Source of the DNA: Acanthosoma haemorrhoidale | Taxonomy: Eukaryota; Arthropoda; Insecta; Hemiptera; Acanthosomatidae | Reading direction: 5' to 3' | DNA length: 64,000 bases | Assembly (NCBI GenBank): GCA_930367205.1 | Contig: OV884009.1 | Coordinates: 31,691,841-31,755,840, forward strand | In this document: positions 44,001 to 59,000 of the stretch, one piece after another | Numbering within the stretch: the first letter of the stretch is position 1 | How the letters are laid out: every line of letters begins with the position of its first letter | Notes under the pieces: generated by a model | The model's database searches: none | The model's input: only the letters and a program-made list of their open reading frames with translations | Told to the model about the DNA's origin: nothing | Program-made: the position numbers and the translations under genes

Positions 44001-47000
44001 TAAAATTAATTGTACATTTATATTTGTCCATATCTGCCTTATGGGCATATTTAAAAAAAAAAAAATCCTAAATGATGAGGCAATGAGAACATGGTTGTTC
44101 TCTAATTGCATTACTATGGTTAGTACTATATTACAATTCATGAGACCAAGGGTTTCTAATAGGTCACTACTTATGTAGTATTTATTTATGAATAACAATC
44201 CACAATCTGCTATCCATATTACCTCAAGTCTCATGCTTACAATACTTGAATACCAGTTGAGGGGTTACTTTATAACAAAGTAAATTAATAAATTACCATT
44301 ATTGCCTCCCTAAAGACTTTTATTGAATTGTGAGGCAGATCTTAGTGACTTCATACAGAAGATGACTAAAAATGTAAAATATTGATGTTTTAAAATATCA
44401 CTGCTAACAAAAAAATGAGATTAAAACGTACACTCTAATTCCGGGTAATTGTTTAAAAATGTATTTTGTTTGCATCTCACCAATAAAAACAAAACTAGAT
44501 GAATTTATAAGTTAGTATGTTGAAATTAAAATTGTTTTGAAGATTGAATTAATATAATATTAATACTTTTAATATTGTTTGAATTAATATCAATACTGTT
44601 TCAAATTTTGTTATAGTTATTAATTAATATGTGAAAACATTGTATATACATATTTGTAAGTTTGTAAAAATTCTTACCTTCAGCTTGAACTTGACTTAAG
44701 CTTGATTGATAGGCTAAAGTCAAATTCTGACTTTGTGGATCAAGATCTACTACCGCCTTCATTCCTCTCCTCGTGTCAGATCCAGGAGTATCAAATTTAA
44801 ATATTAACATAGTTTTATTCTAAAAATATACAAACATATAGTCAATGAATTTATTGTTGATAGTTAAAATATAATTTATAAAATAAAGATTTTGTATCAA
44901 AACATCAGAAAAGTGATCCTTGGTGTCTTTATCAAAAGTTGCTTAAAATTAAGGAAAAATAAAGAGATGGGACTTTACTCCTCACTAATTAACAATGAAA
45001 TAATCAGCAGTTTGTAAGTAAGAGAGAAGATTTTAGTAAATCATGTTTTAAGATTCAACTTGATATGTTGTCCAAGGGGTGAGTGAATAGAAAAACTGTA
45101 TGCTCTTACATATCACATATGAAATTAGCTTATAAATAGAGAAATGGCTTGTTTGAATTGGAAAGATTCAAAGGGAAGTTGTGTATATAAGTTGTATGTA
45201 AGTTGTGTATGTAATAATGTGTTTATCAGCATATAAGCACACAGGAGCAAAAGCAGAACCAATCAAAAAATAAATTAATTGTAGATAACCTAAGTAAATA
45301 GCAAAAGAGCTACCTTATTTTTCAACATCCTTGTAGATTTCATTACATGCCAAAATCACCCACCATACTATTATATATAAAACCATCTGAAGGAACTGGT
45401 GCTACCCAGATCGCATGGAGTATATTTATAGGAATTGTATGGGTAAGGTAAAAAGGATTGCTCCAAAGGTCGTTAAACCTAATATTTATGAGAAAATGCA
45501 GGGAGAGGGAGAGTGAGGTTATGTGGTTACAAACACCAAATTATTTTTTGACCCACATTTGGTTTGTATCTAACAATAAATGGAATTGGAAGTGGCTATT
45601 TTTTCCCGAGGTAATAGACATGATTAATGTCAAATTCGGTAAATATCATGAAGGGACCAAAAAAGATTTATTCTTGTGGATTGCAGAAATTTAATAATAA
45701 ATTGGAAATTAAGGGAGTGGGTAGGAGGTAAAAATGTCTTGATAAAAACCCCATCACCTCCTCCAGATTCTTTTGTAAGGTATGTATGAACTAAATTGAT
45801 GGTGAATTGAATATAAACTTCATTTCTGAATATTTTAAGGATCCTTTAAGCCCCTTGTTGAGTACAACAAGCCTAATAATACTTATATAAACACCTATGT
45901 TTTAAAAAAAACCTTCTTGGTTTTTAAATAAATTAAAGCAAAAATATTTACATGAAAACAGCCAGGAACCCATGACGAGCTCAGGCTGATACTATAAATA
46001 TAAAAGAGGATTAGTTTCCTATAGTATAGAAGTATTTGGGGTTGATAATCAGTGAAAATGAAAATATTATGAAAGGTTGTAGCATGCAGGGAAAGGTTCG
46101 TTGGTGTTCAAAATATCCTTCTTTTTGTTACATGAGCAAAAAAAGCAAACTATTAGTGTAAAAAATCCTAATCAACCTAAAAACAATTACTCCAGTAAGC
46201 TTGTGTAATTATGAAGGAAAATAAAGAGCAAGCCCCTATATAAGAGCCAAAGGTTCTTCATAAATGTATGATCCAGTTTATGAAAAATATACATGACAAA
46301 TATGAAGGATCTAGAACTCGAGCAGATCTATAGAGAGCAAAATATAGTGAGTAGGATTAAGTACGCAATGTAACATTGACTGATCCTCAGGACACAGATG
46401 AGCCAGGATATACTACCAATATATATTCTTCAAGGCAAACATGGTGGGACCTGCAGAAGAGAAGGACTCCTACTTGTGGGGGGGGGGTTGGTTTTAAGAC
46501 TGACTTAAAGAGGTTTGAAGTGGTTAATTGAAGGAAGAAAGTATTAAATATGAAGGAGTGATGGAATATAATAGTGGAGGCTAGTGGTGTACAATGGACA
46601 TTTATAAAGTGGATTATGCATATATCTAGGTTAGATTGTTGGGCAATTACCAAGCAATTCATTCAAATTCAAATCCTTGACACCACAAGAATCAAAATAA
46701 CAATAAATTGTCAGTAAGATAGCAAGACAAATAATTAGAAAAGAAGATATACAATGCCAGTGATATTATGTGACAAATTATCTTAGTTTATTAATTTATT
46801 CATTAATTCAAAATGATTACTTACATTAATTGTTTCTAATTTATATTCAATTATGTACAATTTTGCTGTGGGATCTGATTTCTCTAAGGTGACACCAAGC
46901 TTAAATGGACCACTGAAGAGAAATAGAGGTGACTTCAGAAGTTCATCTTTATTTGGAAGTAAAGTATTGGCACATAGTTTCAAACCAATGGTTTCATCTA

Positions 47001-50000
47001 TTATAGACCAAGAACAAAAGTGATTTTCTTCTCTACCAGCAGTAATACCTGCCAATTCTGTTTCTTCGTCATTAACCATAAGTAATAAATGTGTTCTATA
47101 AAATAAAGATATAACAAGCATTAAGTATATAACTTATGATGTCAGATTATATGTTTAGCTCTATTAAATATGACTTACTCAGCATGAACAATATCTGATT
47201 TTGTTAATGGCAAATTAAATGTAACTTGAAGAAATGTAAAATTTTTCATAGTGGTAAAGCTTCCTTCAAGAGCAGTAGAAGTGTAAACAGTACCTTTGAA
47301 CTTCACTCCTGTTGTAGCTACAAAAGCATCTATCTCCATTGCAGCTTTCAAACTTAGACCAATGCTGAAACAGAAACTCAATTAAATACAAAGTACTTAC
47401 AGCCAGTTTAAAACAAAATAACGAGTTATATATTCATACTGTTGGTATCTATGATCACCCTTACCCAATAATAACCCACAAAAAATGTAATTATAATAAT
47501 AACCAAATGACAATAGATTTGTATTATTGGTCTGATACATTATTGATTTGGGTTAGAATAATAAGCTTAAGGTCAAATCCAATGAATTTAAGTGTATGAA
47601 AATGCAATATGAAATAAATGAGCTAACACTCCTTCAATAATAATATTTCATATTGTAGAGGTTATTGTTTAGTTAATTGTTACTTCAAATTGAATTTTAT
47701 TGCTTCCTTTGACAAATTATTACCAGCTATAAATATGTTTTTCAAATGTGTATTTGAATACTATAAGAAAAAGCGGGTATTTGGCAGTTACCAATTAGAC
47801 GTTACTATTTTTAAGTGAGAGTAAAGCCGTGAATTGTTGGTGCGAATCCTTGAGACAAATACATTTTATTGTTTGCAGACCAGATATGAGATGATAATTG
47901 ACACAAGAACTTCAGATGGCTGCAGAAAAAGCATTAAATACCTCAAACAGATATGAGCCGAAATCCAATCCTTCCAACTGTCTACAAACACATCTCAAAA
48001 AACTATAATCATGATCAGCATGATAATAATGATAATTACAAAAAAAATGGACTACAGAATCTAAAATATATGCTAATTCATAGATAATACATAAAATAAA
48101 ATGACAAATACCAATAAAAGAAATAAATATGCTAATCATGCCATGTAAAGTAGGGTATCAAATTAAATATTTCAATGTCCTGATCAATAATATTTGTGGA
48201 TTATCATTATAAAAAGTCATTAAAACTGTCTATAAAATCGTTTTTGCGAAATGAAACCCTTAATTGAGATATGCAGTCAGTCACAAGGCAACCGATCCTT
48301 GGATCTGTAATTTAGTACTTACAATATATTTACAAGAATTAGTAGATATTTAGACAAAGGATGTATGGTATGATTACCCTTACGAGTACATAAGTGGTAA
48401 ACAATTTCAGCCTGAGCCAACATTTAATAAAAACCAATGCTGTCCATAGATAGACCTTTAAAATTTCATATCATTTGAATCATTTTTACAAACACTATCG
48501 TAGAACATACAGACAGACAGACCAACCAACATGAATGAAATTAGAGCCTAACCCTTCATGCTGGGATTTCCCCCGGTGCGACTAAAGGGACGAATATGCT
48601 AAGATAGACTGCACAGCTGGTCCATACAGTAACCCCACTACTACTACCCAAACATGAGATAGGGAACCATTAACTTACAAAGATGGTCTAAATTACTGAT
48701 ATTTTTATTGAATATGTACTTTGTAATTGAATAGCTACTACATTGATGGAAACTTATTTCCTGAACCAATGTCTTGTACATAAACAATTAAAATAAATGA
48801 ATTATAACTTAAAAAATTGAATCACTGTCAAATATTGAATTTGTACGGGACATTGAAAGGACTAGATAGTACATGAGGGAAATTAAAAAGTTATGATTTT
48901 AACATGGAAAGGGTAAGTGGAGCTGTAAATTGCTACAGTACGACGAGTCACAATATACACATCCAAAGATTGTGATAAGTGGAATGGGAGTGAACAGAGG
49001 ATTTATTTAATGATATTTGGCAGCATATAAAAGTCGGTGGGCAGAGGAGAGATGTTCAGAAAATCTAACAACCATAAATAGGGTAAAGCCACTTCAATGC
49101 AGTGTAGAACTAAGAAATATCAACACCCTCCCATATCCTGAAGATTAATAGTGAATCAATCATTTGAGCTTGGCTTTGAGATTACAAGAAAGCCAACATA
49201 CCTAGGGCAACCGTAATCAAAGTAGAAACAAATTAAGGAAGTAACTAGGAGTCAGTAAGCATCAAATGGGGGAACGTAACAAACCCTATTGATGAAACTT
49301 TTAAACATGAAAGAAGTACAGCGGGAAATTCCGAATGTATAGCCTTTTTAACTAAAGGTTAAAAATAATCACAAATTTTTTTTACAATTTGGCATGATAT
49401 TGATATTGACTGTTATTTAAAAGGAAGGTGAAAAAAAGACATGTTTATATTTGTATGATATAAGATTCAATAATAATAGTCTGGAATAGTCTGGGGGAAT
49501 GACAATTGAAAGTTTTTGTTTGCCAATGGCTAATAGATGGGAGGTTGTGTAAAATTTGAAGATTTATAAAGAACAGATTAATTGGAGTACCCTGGTTGGA
49601 AGTGAGATAGGGGTGTATTTAGAAGGGAGTTAAAAAGCTCAAATTTTTTTAGTCATCCAAAGGGTTAAAAATGGTTTAATAGAAATGAAAAAGGACAAAA
49701 TATGGTCAATTGGTGAAGATAATTTTTGATTTCTTGTTAATAAGGCAGGCTAGAGGGAATTTACTTGTGATAAAACATTGTATAAGTGGAAAAGGATTGG
49801 ATTTAAAACTTAAAGACAAGCCTTTATAAATTTGACTGGCATTATTAGGTCCATAATCATTGGCAAGGGATTTCAGAATTGTGGACATTTAATCTTCATA
49901 GGTGATGTGAGAGAAAAATGATTTATCTGTATGTGTTGAGATTTTAATGATATTAATAATTAGTAGTAGCAATGTTCAAAAAAAAAAAAAAAAACCCTAC

Positions 50001-53000
50001 GAAATACCTTGGCACAAGTTTTCCTTTTATGAATAATTCATTATCAGAAGAAAATTTTGTAGCATTAATGAAACCTTTGGCATCAATTTTTATTGTAGCT
50101 GTCCCAATGGCGTTGAGTCTTAATGGTAGACCTATCATCATCGGAGTGACATAAGAAGTATCTATCATCATAGAAGATGTTTTGAAATTGATTTCCTGAA
50201 ATAAATATGAGAATGTCATAAAGACTGCACAGGATTTTATCGAGTTAATAATATTTGAATGTTGTTAGAAAAGTTTCTCATTCTGTGGTCTAGTCCTCTC
50301 AGATTAAATTTTAAGGTGTTTAGAAGAAATGAATAAATATGCAAGTTGTTGAATATTTCTGATATAAAATATTTCATAAATAATGAAATAAAAGTTTTTA
50401 TAACATAACATGCATAACAAAGTCCAAAAGCATAATATTATCATCCGAGTACAATGAATATTGTTGTAAGACTAATGAAGAAGTTCATAAACGTGTATTA
50501 GTAACTTTTGAGCGTGTTCTATATTCAATATTTTGGATAATTTGCATACTATTTTTTTTATAAATGAAAAGAATATAAAATTGATAAGTAATTAGTCTAT
50601 GGCTGGTTGTACTTTTTCTTAATTAAATAAAATAAAACACAGTAGGGACCCAGGTGATTTTCTAATTACGACAAGTTCTTTAAAAAACTCAACATTATTT
50701 ATGAACTGGTTCCCTTAACTGCAGACCTGACACTAATTTCTATCAGCCCACTTACAGCTACAACTATCATTTCCAGTTCTTCTAGTTTTCTTTTTCCAAC
50801 AAAGGAATATGTTAATAATAATCAACCATTTGTATGCTTCATCCCTCCTCTCATATCACCAAAAAAATATAAATAATATATAATTATTATTAAATATGGT
50901 CTAATTCAAGCAAAATGTAATGCAATGATCTAACAATGCAATCAATTGCTTGTACAAAACGTTCAGGAAAACAGCCAAATGCACATAGCTACCTCAATTA
51001 GTCTTGCACTGCACATAGCTGCGATGGTCTTGATAAACTGAGCGATGACCCAAAAGTTATTAAAGGTTCTTATAACCTGAACTCTGCTTAAAACAGTATA
51101 TTATGCAATAAGATAAAAATATATTAAAAATAATTGTTACCTGCCCACTGAAAAAATTTCGTATAATTTTCATCGGGTTCAGTTTTTTTACTTCAGATAA
51201 AAATTCATCTACACCAACAATTTGCAAATATGTCAATTCATTTCCGAACATCTTTAGAGAAATTGATAACTGAAATAAAATAAACAACAAGATTACGACA
51301 ACTATTGAAGAATATAAAAATTTTAAAAAATACATGTTCCCTTAAATGAAAAGTGAAGGCCTGTTTAGATAAGCATTGATGGTTGATATGCAAATCCATG
51401 GAACATTAAGGATATATGAGTGTTCACACATTCATCTCAGTGTTCACTGATACTTCAACTGGATTAATATTCATATAAAAAAAACAAGTTCATCAAATTA
51501 AAATAGAAATGTTTATTTGCTAGAAAAGAAATTTAGTTATTAATTTTTACAGATCTGATCAGTAATTAGAAAATTTTAAAATAAATATATACATAAGAAC
51601 CAAAGAAACAGAATGGCAAAGAACCAAATTGAAAAAAATAATCATAAATTAATTGTTTATAGCCAATCACCATTTCCATGAAATAATTTTAAGAATAGAT
51701 TATGTTAATATGAAACTTTTTAAAAATACAAAATTATGTACTAGGACCATATAGAAACCTGAGATCATATTAAATGAAATGTTACAAAATATTATTCTTT
51801 GTGAGCTTTTTATACATCCCTTTGAATCTTTATGAATCAGAAAGTAAAAATTTTAATAAAGGCAATAATCATTATAATATTGTACAAGTAATATCAATGA
51901 TATGTCATATGATAGAATAGAATATAATTCAATATCACAATTTGCAATTTTTCCACTTCGAATCACTTTTGTTTCTCTTTAGCAAATATTTATCAAAAAT
52001 TAATATTTACCTTAATATCATCAATATTCAGAGCATATGGAAGTTCATTAATAAGAGATTGTAATGGATTTGAAGAACTTCTGATAACACGAACTAGTCT
52101 CATTGCCTTTTCAAATAATTCTTTGCTTAAAATACCATCTTTATGAAAGATTTTTTCAAAAACTGAATCCATTCCTTGGACATAAAAAGTGACCTATAAA
52201 AAATTAAATGTTTTAGAAAATAACAAGTAAAAAATGAATAATAGAGAAACTTATTAAACTATTTCTAACTAAATTTTCTTTAGAAATGTTATTGCTGATT
52301 GATTGAATCTATGGATGAATACTTAGAGTTGCTTCCAAAAAGCCTTTTAATTAGTACAAAAAAAATCCTGAAACTATAATAATTCATAAGATTACTGTGT
52401 GGTAGTGGATCCTCAATACCAAGAGTGTGATTTCCCACATTGATCCTCATATCCCTGCAAATTTGTTCTCAATGCTTACGACTCTACAATCCAGGCACTC
52501 AAAGTCTTTTTCCCAACATCACTATTACGAATGTGAATTGAAGTCCACCACAGATTAATTGGACCATCAATTTTTTCCATTTTCCCAGTTACCAGAGCTG
52601 TTACCATTGACTTCAATCCATTAACTTGATTCATGATCAGCTTCATCCAATTGCATCATCCTTCTAAATGTGGGGAAGTTATATAGAAGGGGCCCACTCC
52701 ATTTGAAACTGGTTCCAAGAAGGTGACTCACGCACAGGACCTTCTTATAACTTTAAATCTAATTTTTCTCATGATAACTACTATCAGGTCTTTGACATAT
52801 CCAACCACGAGGAACCCACTGTCTTCAAATCACAATGACCTTATTTAAAACTACCTTCCATATGGCCAGGCCCAAAGAAAAATAACCATTCCACTAGAGC
52901 TTCAAATGTTTCTCCACTGGTGAGGCCCTGTGGTCTCTCAGGTAGTATTTTCCACCAATGTATATAGGTTTTTCAGAGTGTCAAACTCCTAACTCTTAGA

Positions 53001-56000
53001 GATAACGACCCACCACACTCTATCAAATGCAGGTGAAATTTTGAAGATCATCATGTTATCATACTTGGGGTGAGTCTCTTCTATGTACCTTCCCCACATT
53101 TAAGATGTCAGCCAAGCCATTGCCTTTAGAAGACCCTGGGGTGTTCCACAATGAAACACTCCTGCCTGGGCCAACCTTGGGCTTTGCTCGCCATTGGAAG
53201 GTCGTTTGGATTGGTAGTTTTTTACTTCTGTAAACTCCCTGTCTTTACTATCAGGTCACTGTTAGGTGCTGTTCAGTCTTTTTCCAGTCTCATACGAAGT
53301 TGTTGTGGTCCAAGTGCTTCTTAATGACTTCGATTTGTTCAAGTTTTGGGCTCTACCTGCTTTTTTCTGCTTGAGAGTGAGGCACAGTTAGGATTCCAAA
53401 TATCAACCAAGAGATGATTGAAACATTACAATTGAAAAAATCACCAACCAATTCTAATGAGGAACTACGAACTCCTGAATATTATTACCAATGGCATCAT
53501 GGCCTAAAAAGAGGAAGTGAAGGTACATTAAGCAATTTCCATGCCAGACATTGTCATACTCATGAATATGAAAATCATGAATCAGAAAGTACAGTTTTCA
53601 GGCTAATCTTTTTCCATTGAGAGGATTAATGACAACATAGAAATAAGGGTGACTGAATAACATGTCATCTTGTGAAAGGAAGTGACCCAACCACTCACTC
53701 ATCTCATGTGGCACCACAATTATTTGGGTAAAGGAAAACCTGAGAATACCCATTTACATCACAGTACATGTACAGAAGGGTGAGGTTGTCTCTCCAATAA
53801 TTCTCAGCTCGTATTAGTTTTATTATGGAGGAAAATTATAGAAAATGTATACTTAAATCATAGAACATAGGATTCATAGTAGGTTATAGGTAACCTAATT
53901 CAGATTTACTTGTGTGCACCTTGACATGCCTGCCTCCTCCTCTAGAATAAATCATAAAAGAGAATATTGTCCCTTAGACCACCTTTAAAATTCCACATTT
54001 TCTCCCCATCAGGAGGAAGAGACAGATGTAAAGAGCCATTCATTGATGAGGGAGAGACAAGAGAAGATGGTCATGAAATAGTATATAGTAGCTAGCTAGT
54101 CCATTATAAAGCATTTGGAAGGAAGGAACCTCAAAAATAAGAATATATATACAATTTAAACTTCAATACTGGACTGGCTTGAACTAGGATCAGTATTCAA
54201 AATTACCATAAGTTGTAACTGATATTCTCAAGTTACAAACTTTGACTTACGATAAACCATAATTTATCAAAGATTGTTTATAATAAAATTATACGACTAA
54301 AAAAATATTACCTCACAAAGATTTAAAGTTTCTCCAAAAAGATTAATAGTTGTATTAAAGTTTATAACTTTAGGTATAAATGATTTTTGTGAAAAAAGCA
54401 CATTTGTTTCTATAAATCCACCTAGAAAAAAAATTATTTAAAATAATAATGTAATTGACTAGATGTTAATGTTACATTTTATTTCCAAAAATTCAAAAAC
54501 AAATGCAATGGTCAAAAGATTTATAATTAAACGATTAAACATGTTTATTACATACAAGGGGAGGCTATCTTAGTGGGGTAACTAAATTCAATGAAATTCT
54601 TTTTGGTGATACTAGGTCAAAAAATATTTGACACTTGCACAAGCTGTGTTAATAAAATTGTTTTCACAACCACAACAAAACCCTTAATTGTGTGATGCAA
54701 CCCACTTGTCTTGATTTGGCCTGATCTTCTAATAATTTACTTTATAATTGAAAAATGAATGAAAGAAAGAAACAAAAACGTTTGATGCAATTTACAATGA
54801 AATTAAAGCTCACTTACCAACACCTAATTCGTTTAAGTAGAAAGAGCTTTCATAATTTCTAGAGAATTTTCTGAAATCTTTGTCAAATTTATTGTTGAAA
54901 CGTTCATCTTCAAGCATTGCTTGGACTTCAACACGATTAGGAAAGGAAGATTTCATCGTTGTTTTTAGATGGCTCCACACAAATGATCCAACTGGAACCA
55001 TATAAACAGAGTATATACTTAAATAAATAATATTAAAACTAAATTATTTTGTATTACATAATGCATTATGTTACTAAGAACTTTTATAATTTAACTCACA
55101 TGCACCTAATTAGATGATTATCAGCTCTAGGTCAGCAGTGTTTTAGTTGCCTAATTTTGAATTAACTATTTCGTTATTTATTTAAGTGAGTTATAAAGAA
55201 AAATAAAACAACAAATTGAAACAATGGGGAAATAAATAAATTATGTGATATACCAGAAAAAAAAATACTAAATAAATCTATTATATTTAAAATATACTTT
55301 GTTCGGGAATGACCGCTCCCCGAAGTGTAAGTATAGAGGCTCTCGCTATGGCCATATCTGCACCAATAGCGGAATCGAAATTTTCCTAAGCTAATTGACA
55401 ACATGAATATAGTGTTTGCGAGTTTGATTATGGGCCCCAAATTAAGTGCCTCGTTCACTCCCTGCAGATCAGGACCAGAACTACACTTCACCCAAACTAC
55501 ACGTTGCTTCACCATACTAGAGCGTCACTCTACCAGGCTGGACCGTCACTTCTCTTGACCAGCCTGTCACTTCATCAGACAGTGCTGACACTTCACCCGA
55601 CCATACCGTCTCTTCACCGATCAGCATGTCTTTATTCCTGTCAGTCATGATGGATCCCTACTGGCGTGATAGTGCTTCAGACCTTATCCAGGTGATTCAA
55701 GGCCAGTCTCCTCTTAGTTGCAATGCTTAGAGATTCCAGCCAAGTGCTGTTCTTTCTATGACACTGGGCCCTTTACAGAGTGTGTGACCTATTCAGTTCT
55801 TTTTTTCTATGTTCTGCTTGATGATTTTCTGTCTAGTTCAAGCACAAAGGTGCTCATAAATGGTAACTGGTCAACTGATCCCAAATATTCACTATAGTAC
55901 CTGTAGCTGGGATATTGATGATTATGTGACTCCAAGTCTCTGAGCAATAAAAAAGCACCTACTTCACATTTGTGCCGATAACCTAATCTTATTGCGTACA

Positions 56001-59000
56001 ATTGGCAGAGGTATAATTAAATAAGTGACACAGTTGCTTTTTGGCTTTTAATGTCCTCATTCGACCCTGTTCAGTCGCCAAACTTCCTAGGTACTGGAAA
56101 ATGGCAACTCTGGTCACCAATGCACAAGGGTTCCTGCACTAATTTGTTGAACTTAATCTCCTATGATGGTAATACGATGATGGAAAACACCAATTATCAA
56201 CTTGACATAATTTTAATAAAAAATCATTCAAAAGATAAACTTAAAAATGGATTGTTAATCCCCCCCAAACAAAATATTAAAAATAAGTTAGATGAAATAT
56301 TTTATTTGTCAAAAAAAAGTCTAATTAGACTGTGAAATGCCTTTGAAATTCTTCAAATTCTTAATTGAACACATATCTTGGGGAACGAATCATCTTATGA
56401 GCCAATATTTACTTAGCTTTAAAAACATAAGTTACCTTGATTGAATTCTTCTATTTCCAAAGATGTTTTGATAACTTTCAATGTAGAGTAAGTTGGGCAC
56501 CTCATGACCTGGAGATAAGCAGATATTCTCAATTCCCCTTCGACTGACTGATTCTTGTAAATATTTAGAAGAAAATCTCTATTGGTGTCACATGGTAATC
56601 GCCTTAAATTATAAATAGAAAAATCAAGTCAAGAATGTTTCATGGAATTATTATGGTTTTGTTATAGCTGCAAAAAAATTATCTACAGGATTTTAGCGAA
56701 AATTTTTAATTTAATCCTTTCACCATTCTACATATAATAAATATTAATAATGAGAATGTTCAAGCTGACTTCTAAGTACAAAGATTCAGGTTCAATCCCT
56801 AGCTCACCCAATAATTTTTTTCTTTGGGGGATGGGTCTATTTGTGGTTGACTTAGCCTGGTAAGGATAAATGAGAAGCTTCCTTTATAAAGAAGTAGCAA
56901 ATTTGGTTCAGAAAACGGAATTTAAGGTTGAGAGGAATTTCATTGAGGACCACACTAGACCTTAACGCTATCTACCAACTACTGTGACATTGGGCCTTTC
57001 CTCTTCATGAGATGTTATACTATGGATTATTTATTTTTTTAATGTGAACCTAGAGATCTTTAATTTGATACCCTAATCAATATGATATGAACATATTTAT
57101 AGTTTAATTTTCACATAATTTATTAAAAGTCCACGTTACTTTTAATGGGGTAGCTTTTAGTGTTAGCAGTATCCGGTCATCAAATGGAACTACTATGCAA
57201 ATTATCATGCCTATTCATTGAATAAGGGTTGAAAAGTAGCAAACATGATTTTAATGATTAGACATTCATGATAAAAACGTAATTTAATTTATTACTAGGA
57301 AATTAATTAATTACTGACACTCAATAATGTTTCATGGACTTGGCAATACGTTTCATGCCATCAGGTCATCAAATAAAACCTTTGGGTAAAATTTCATATA
57401 CCACCTAGGTTGAACCGAGGACTGACAACTGCTAAAAATGGCAGACAGACAAAGTAAAAACATTTATAATAGTTTCAACAAAGGTGTCTGGTTTCTAAAA
57501 AAAATTAATTAAAATATTTATATTTAGCAAGCAAAAGAAAAATAAATGCATATAAATATATAGTAAGCCAGTATTCATTGTGTTCAATAGAAATATCCTA
57601 CTGCCTTGGCCTACTACATGTTGGCATTCTTGGATTGACCCACATGTGTCGTTTGATTGTTTAGTAACAACTCCATTTTATGGAAAGTACATTTGCATAT
57701 CTGTAATGTATGTCTTTGGGGCTTCATGAGGGACCGCCAACTAGGTGAGGTTGAGTTTTTTTGTTGCTGAATGGTTCAGGATCTTGAAGTGTATGTGTGT
57801 TTTATTTTTCCTGACGTTAACTTAACAGCCTTGCATTTTCATAAGCATCTGTCATTTTCATTTACCTTTTGATACTATAATTTACTACTAGAGATGTTCT
57901 GGAGATAATTGTTATTACTGATAACATTTGCAAACTGGTCCATTTGTGTTATTTGATAATGGTCTGCTGTGATGACACTTTTACTCATTGTGTGTATGTA
58001 AGCAGTGTATATTGAGTACAAACACAGGTAGCTTTATCCCTTTTGTGTCAAGTATAAAACCTATAGCAGTAGTAAAATCAAATAATGATCATATCGCTGT
58101 CTATTAAAAATTTGACAAACCATGATGTTAGATACTATTGATTTTGATGTAGTGGACAAATGCTTTTTCACAACAATGAGGAAGCAGAGATCTGCTTCAG
58201 GGACTAAGTATCCCTGCCCTTGATTTCTCCCACCTCATTTATTAATGGCAAATCATTTCCTTACTCTGATTTGATCATACCTTATACATCCTTACCATAT
58301 ATCAATATCTGTCTTTCCTCCTGGAGACTTTAGCAAACAGCTTGTCTTAAAACAACAAGTCCTCTTCTGTAGATCCAATCCCCACGGAAACCAATAGTCT
58401 ACATGGAAATGATTCAGAACACAAAAGATCTATGACTTGGAGCCTGAAACATTAAAACACCAGTAGGAAAATAACCCAAGCTTATCAAAGAGTGATATAA
58501 TTAAAAAAGTGATCTAGTTACAAAGTGAAAAAGAAAGGAAGCAGCGATTTCAGGCTCCAAATGACTATGTTTTTGTATATGAGTATGCTGGGATTCCTTA
58601 AAGGGAATGCTGCCATAAAATGTGAAGGTTTTTCTGGCATTGTTAAGCTGGAAGATTGGGAGACTACATCTTCAATGTGGCCAATTTCCTAATGAGTATT
58701 GGGATGGTATATCTCAACCAAGTATATGCCTCGACTGAAGACACTCGTTTAAAGAGAAAAAGATCTTTTAATCAGATTTGAAAAGATTCTTGTATTGACT
58801 TAGTGCAGGGATAGAGGAAGAGCTATGATTTTGACTCTGAACTTACCTAGAATGAAAATCGCCACTGTGATTCATTGATTAATTTTTATGTGGGCACCGA
58901 TCAGCTTATTGATATTTATTTATATTAGTAGAAAAGAATTCATTGAGTAATCTCAATTAATCAAAGGGTTTCAGAAACCGTATAATTTATTGCTACCTAT

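Noticed and set aside
49023..49035. TATA box of a host promoter
   Set aside because: TATAAAAG sits in repeat-like purine-rich DNA inside an intron, with no exon or open frame downstream.
55478..55650. CRISPR-like array
   Set aside because: The 21-22 bp units are directly adjacent and degenerate, without unique spacers; it is a minisatellite in a eukaryotic intron.
56051..56335. Plus-strand open frame of 94 codons as a novel gene
   Set aside because: Lysine/asparagine-rich reading of AT-rich intron, with no similarity, promoter or splice context.
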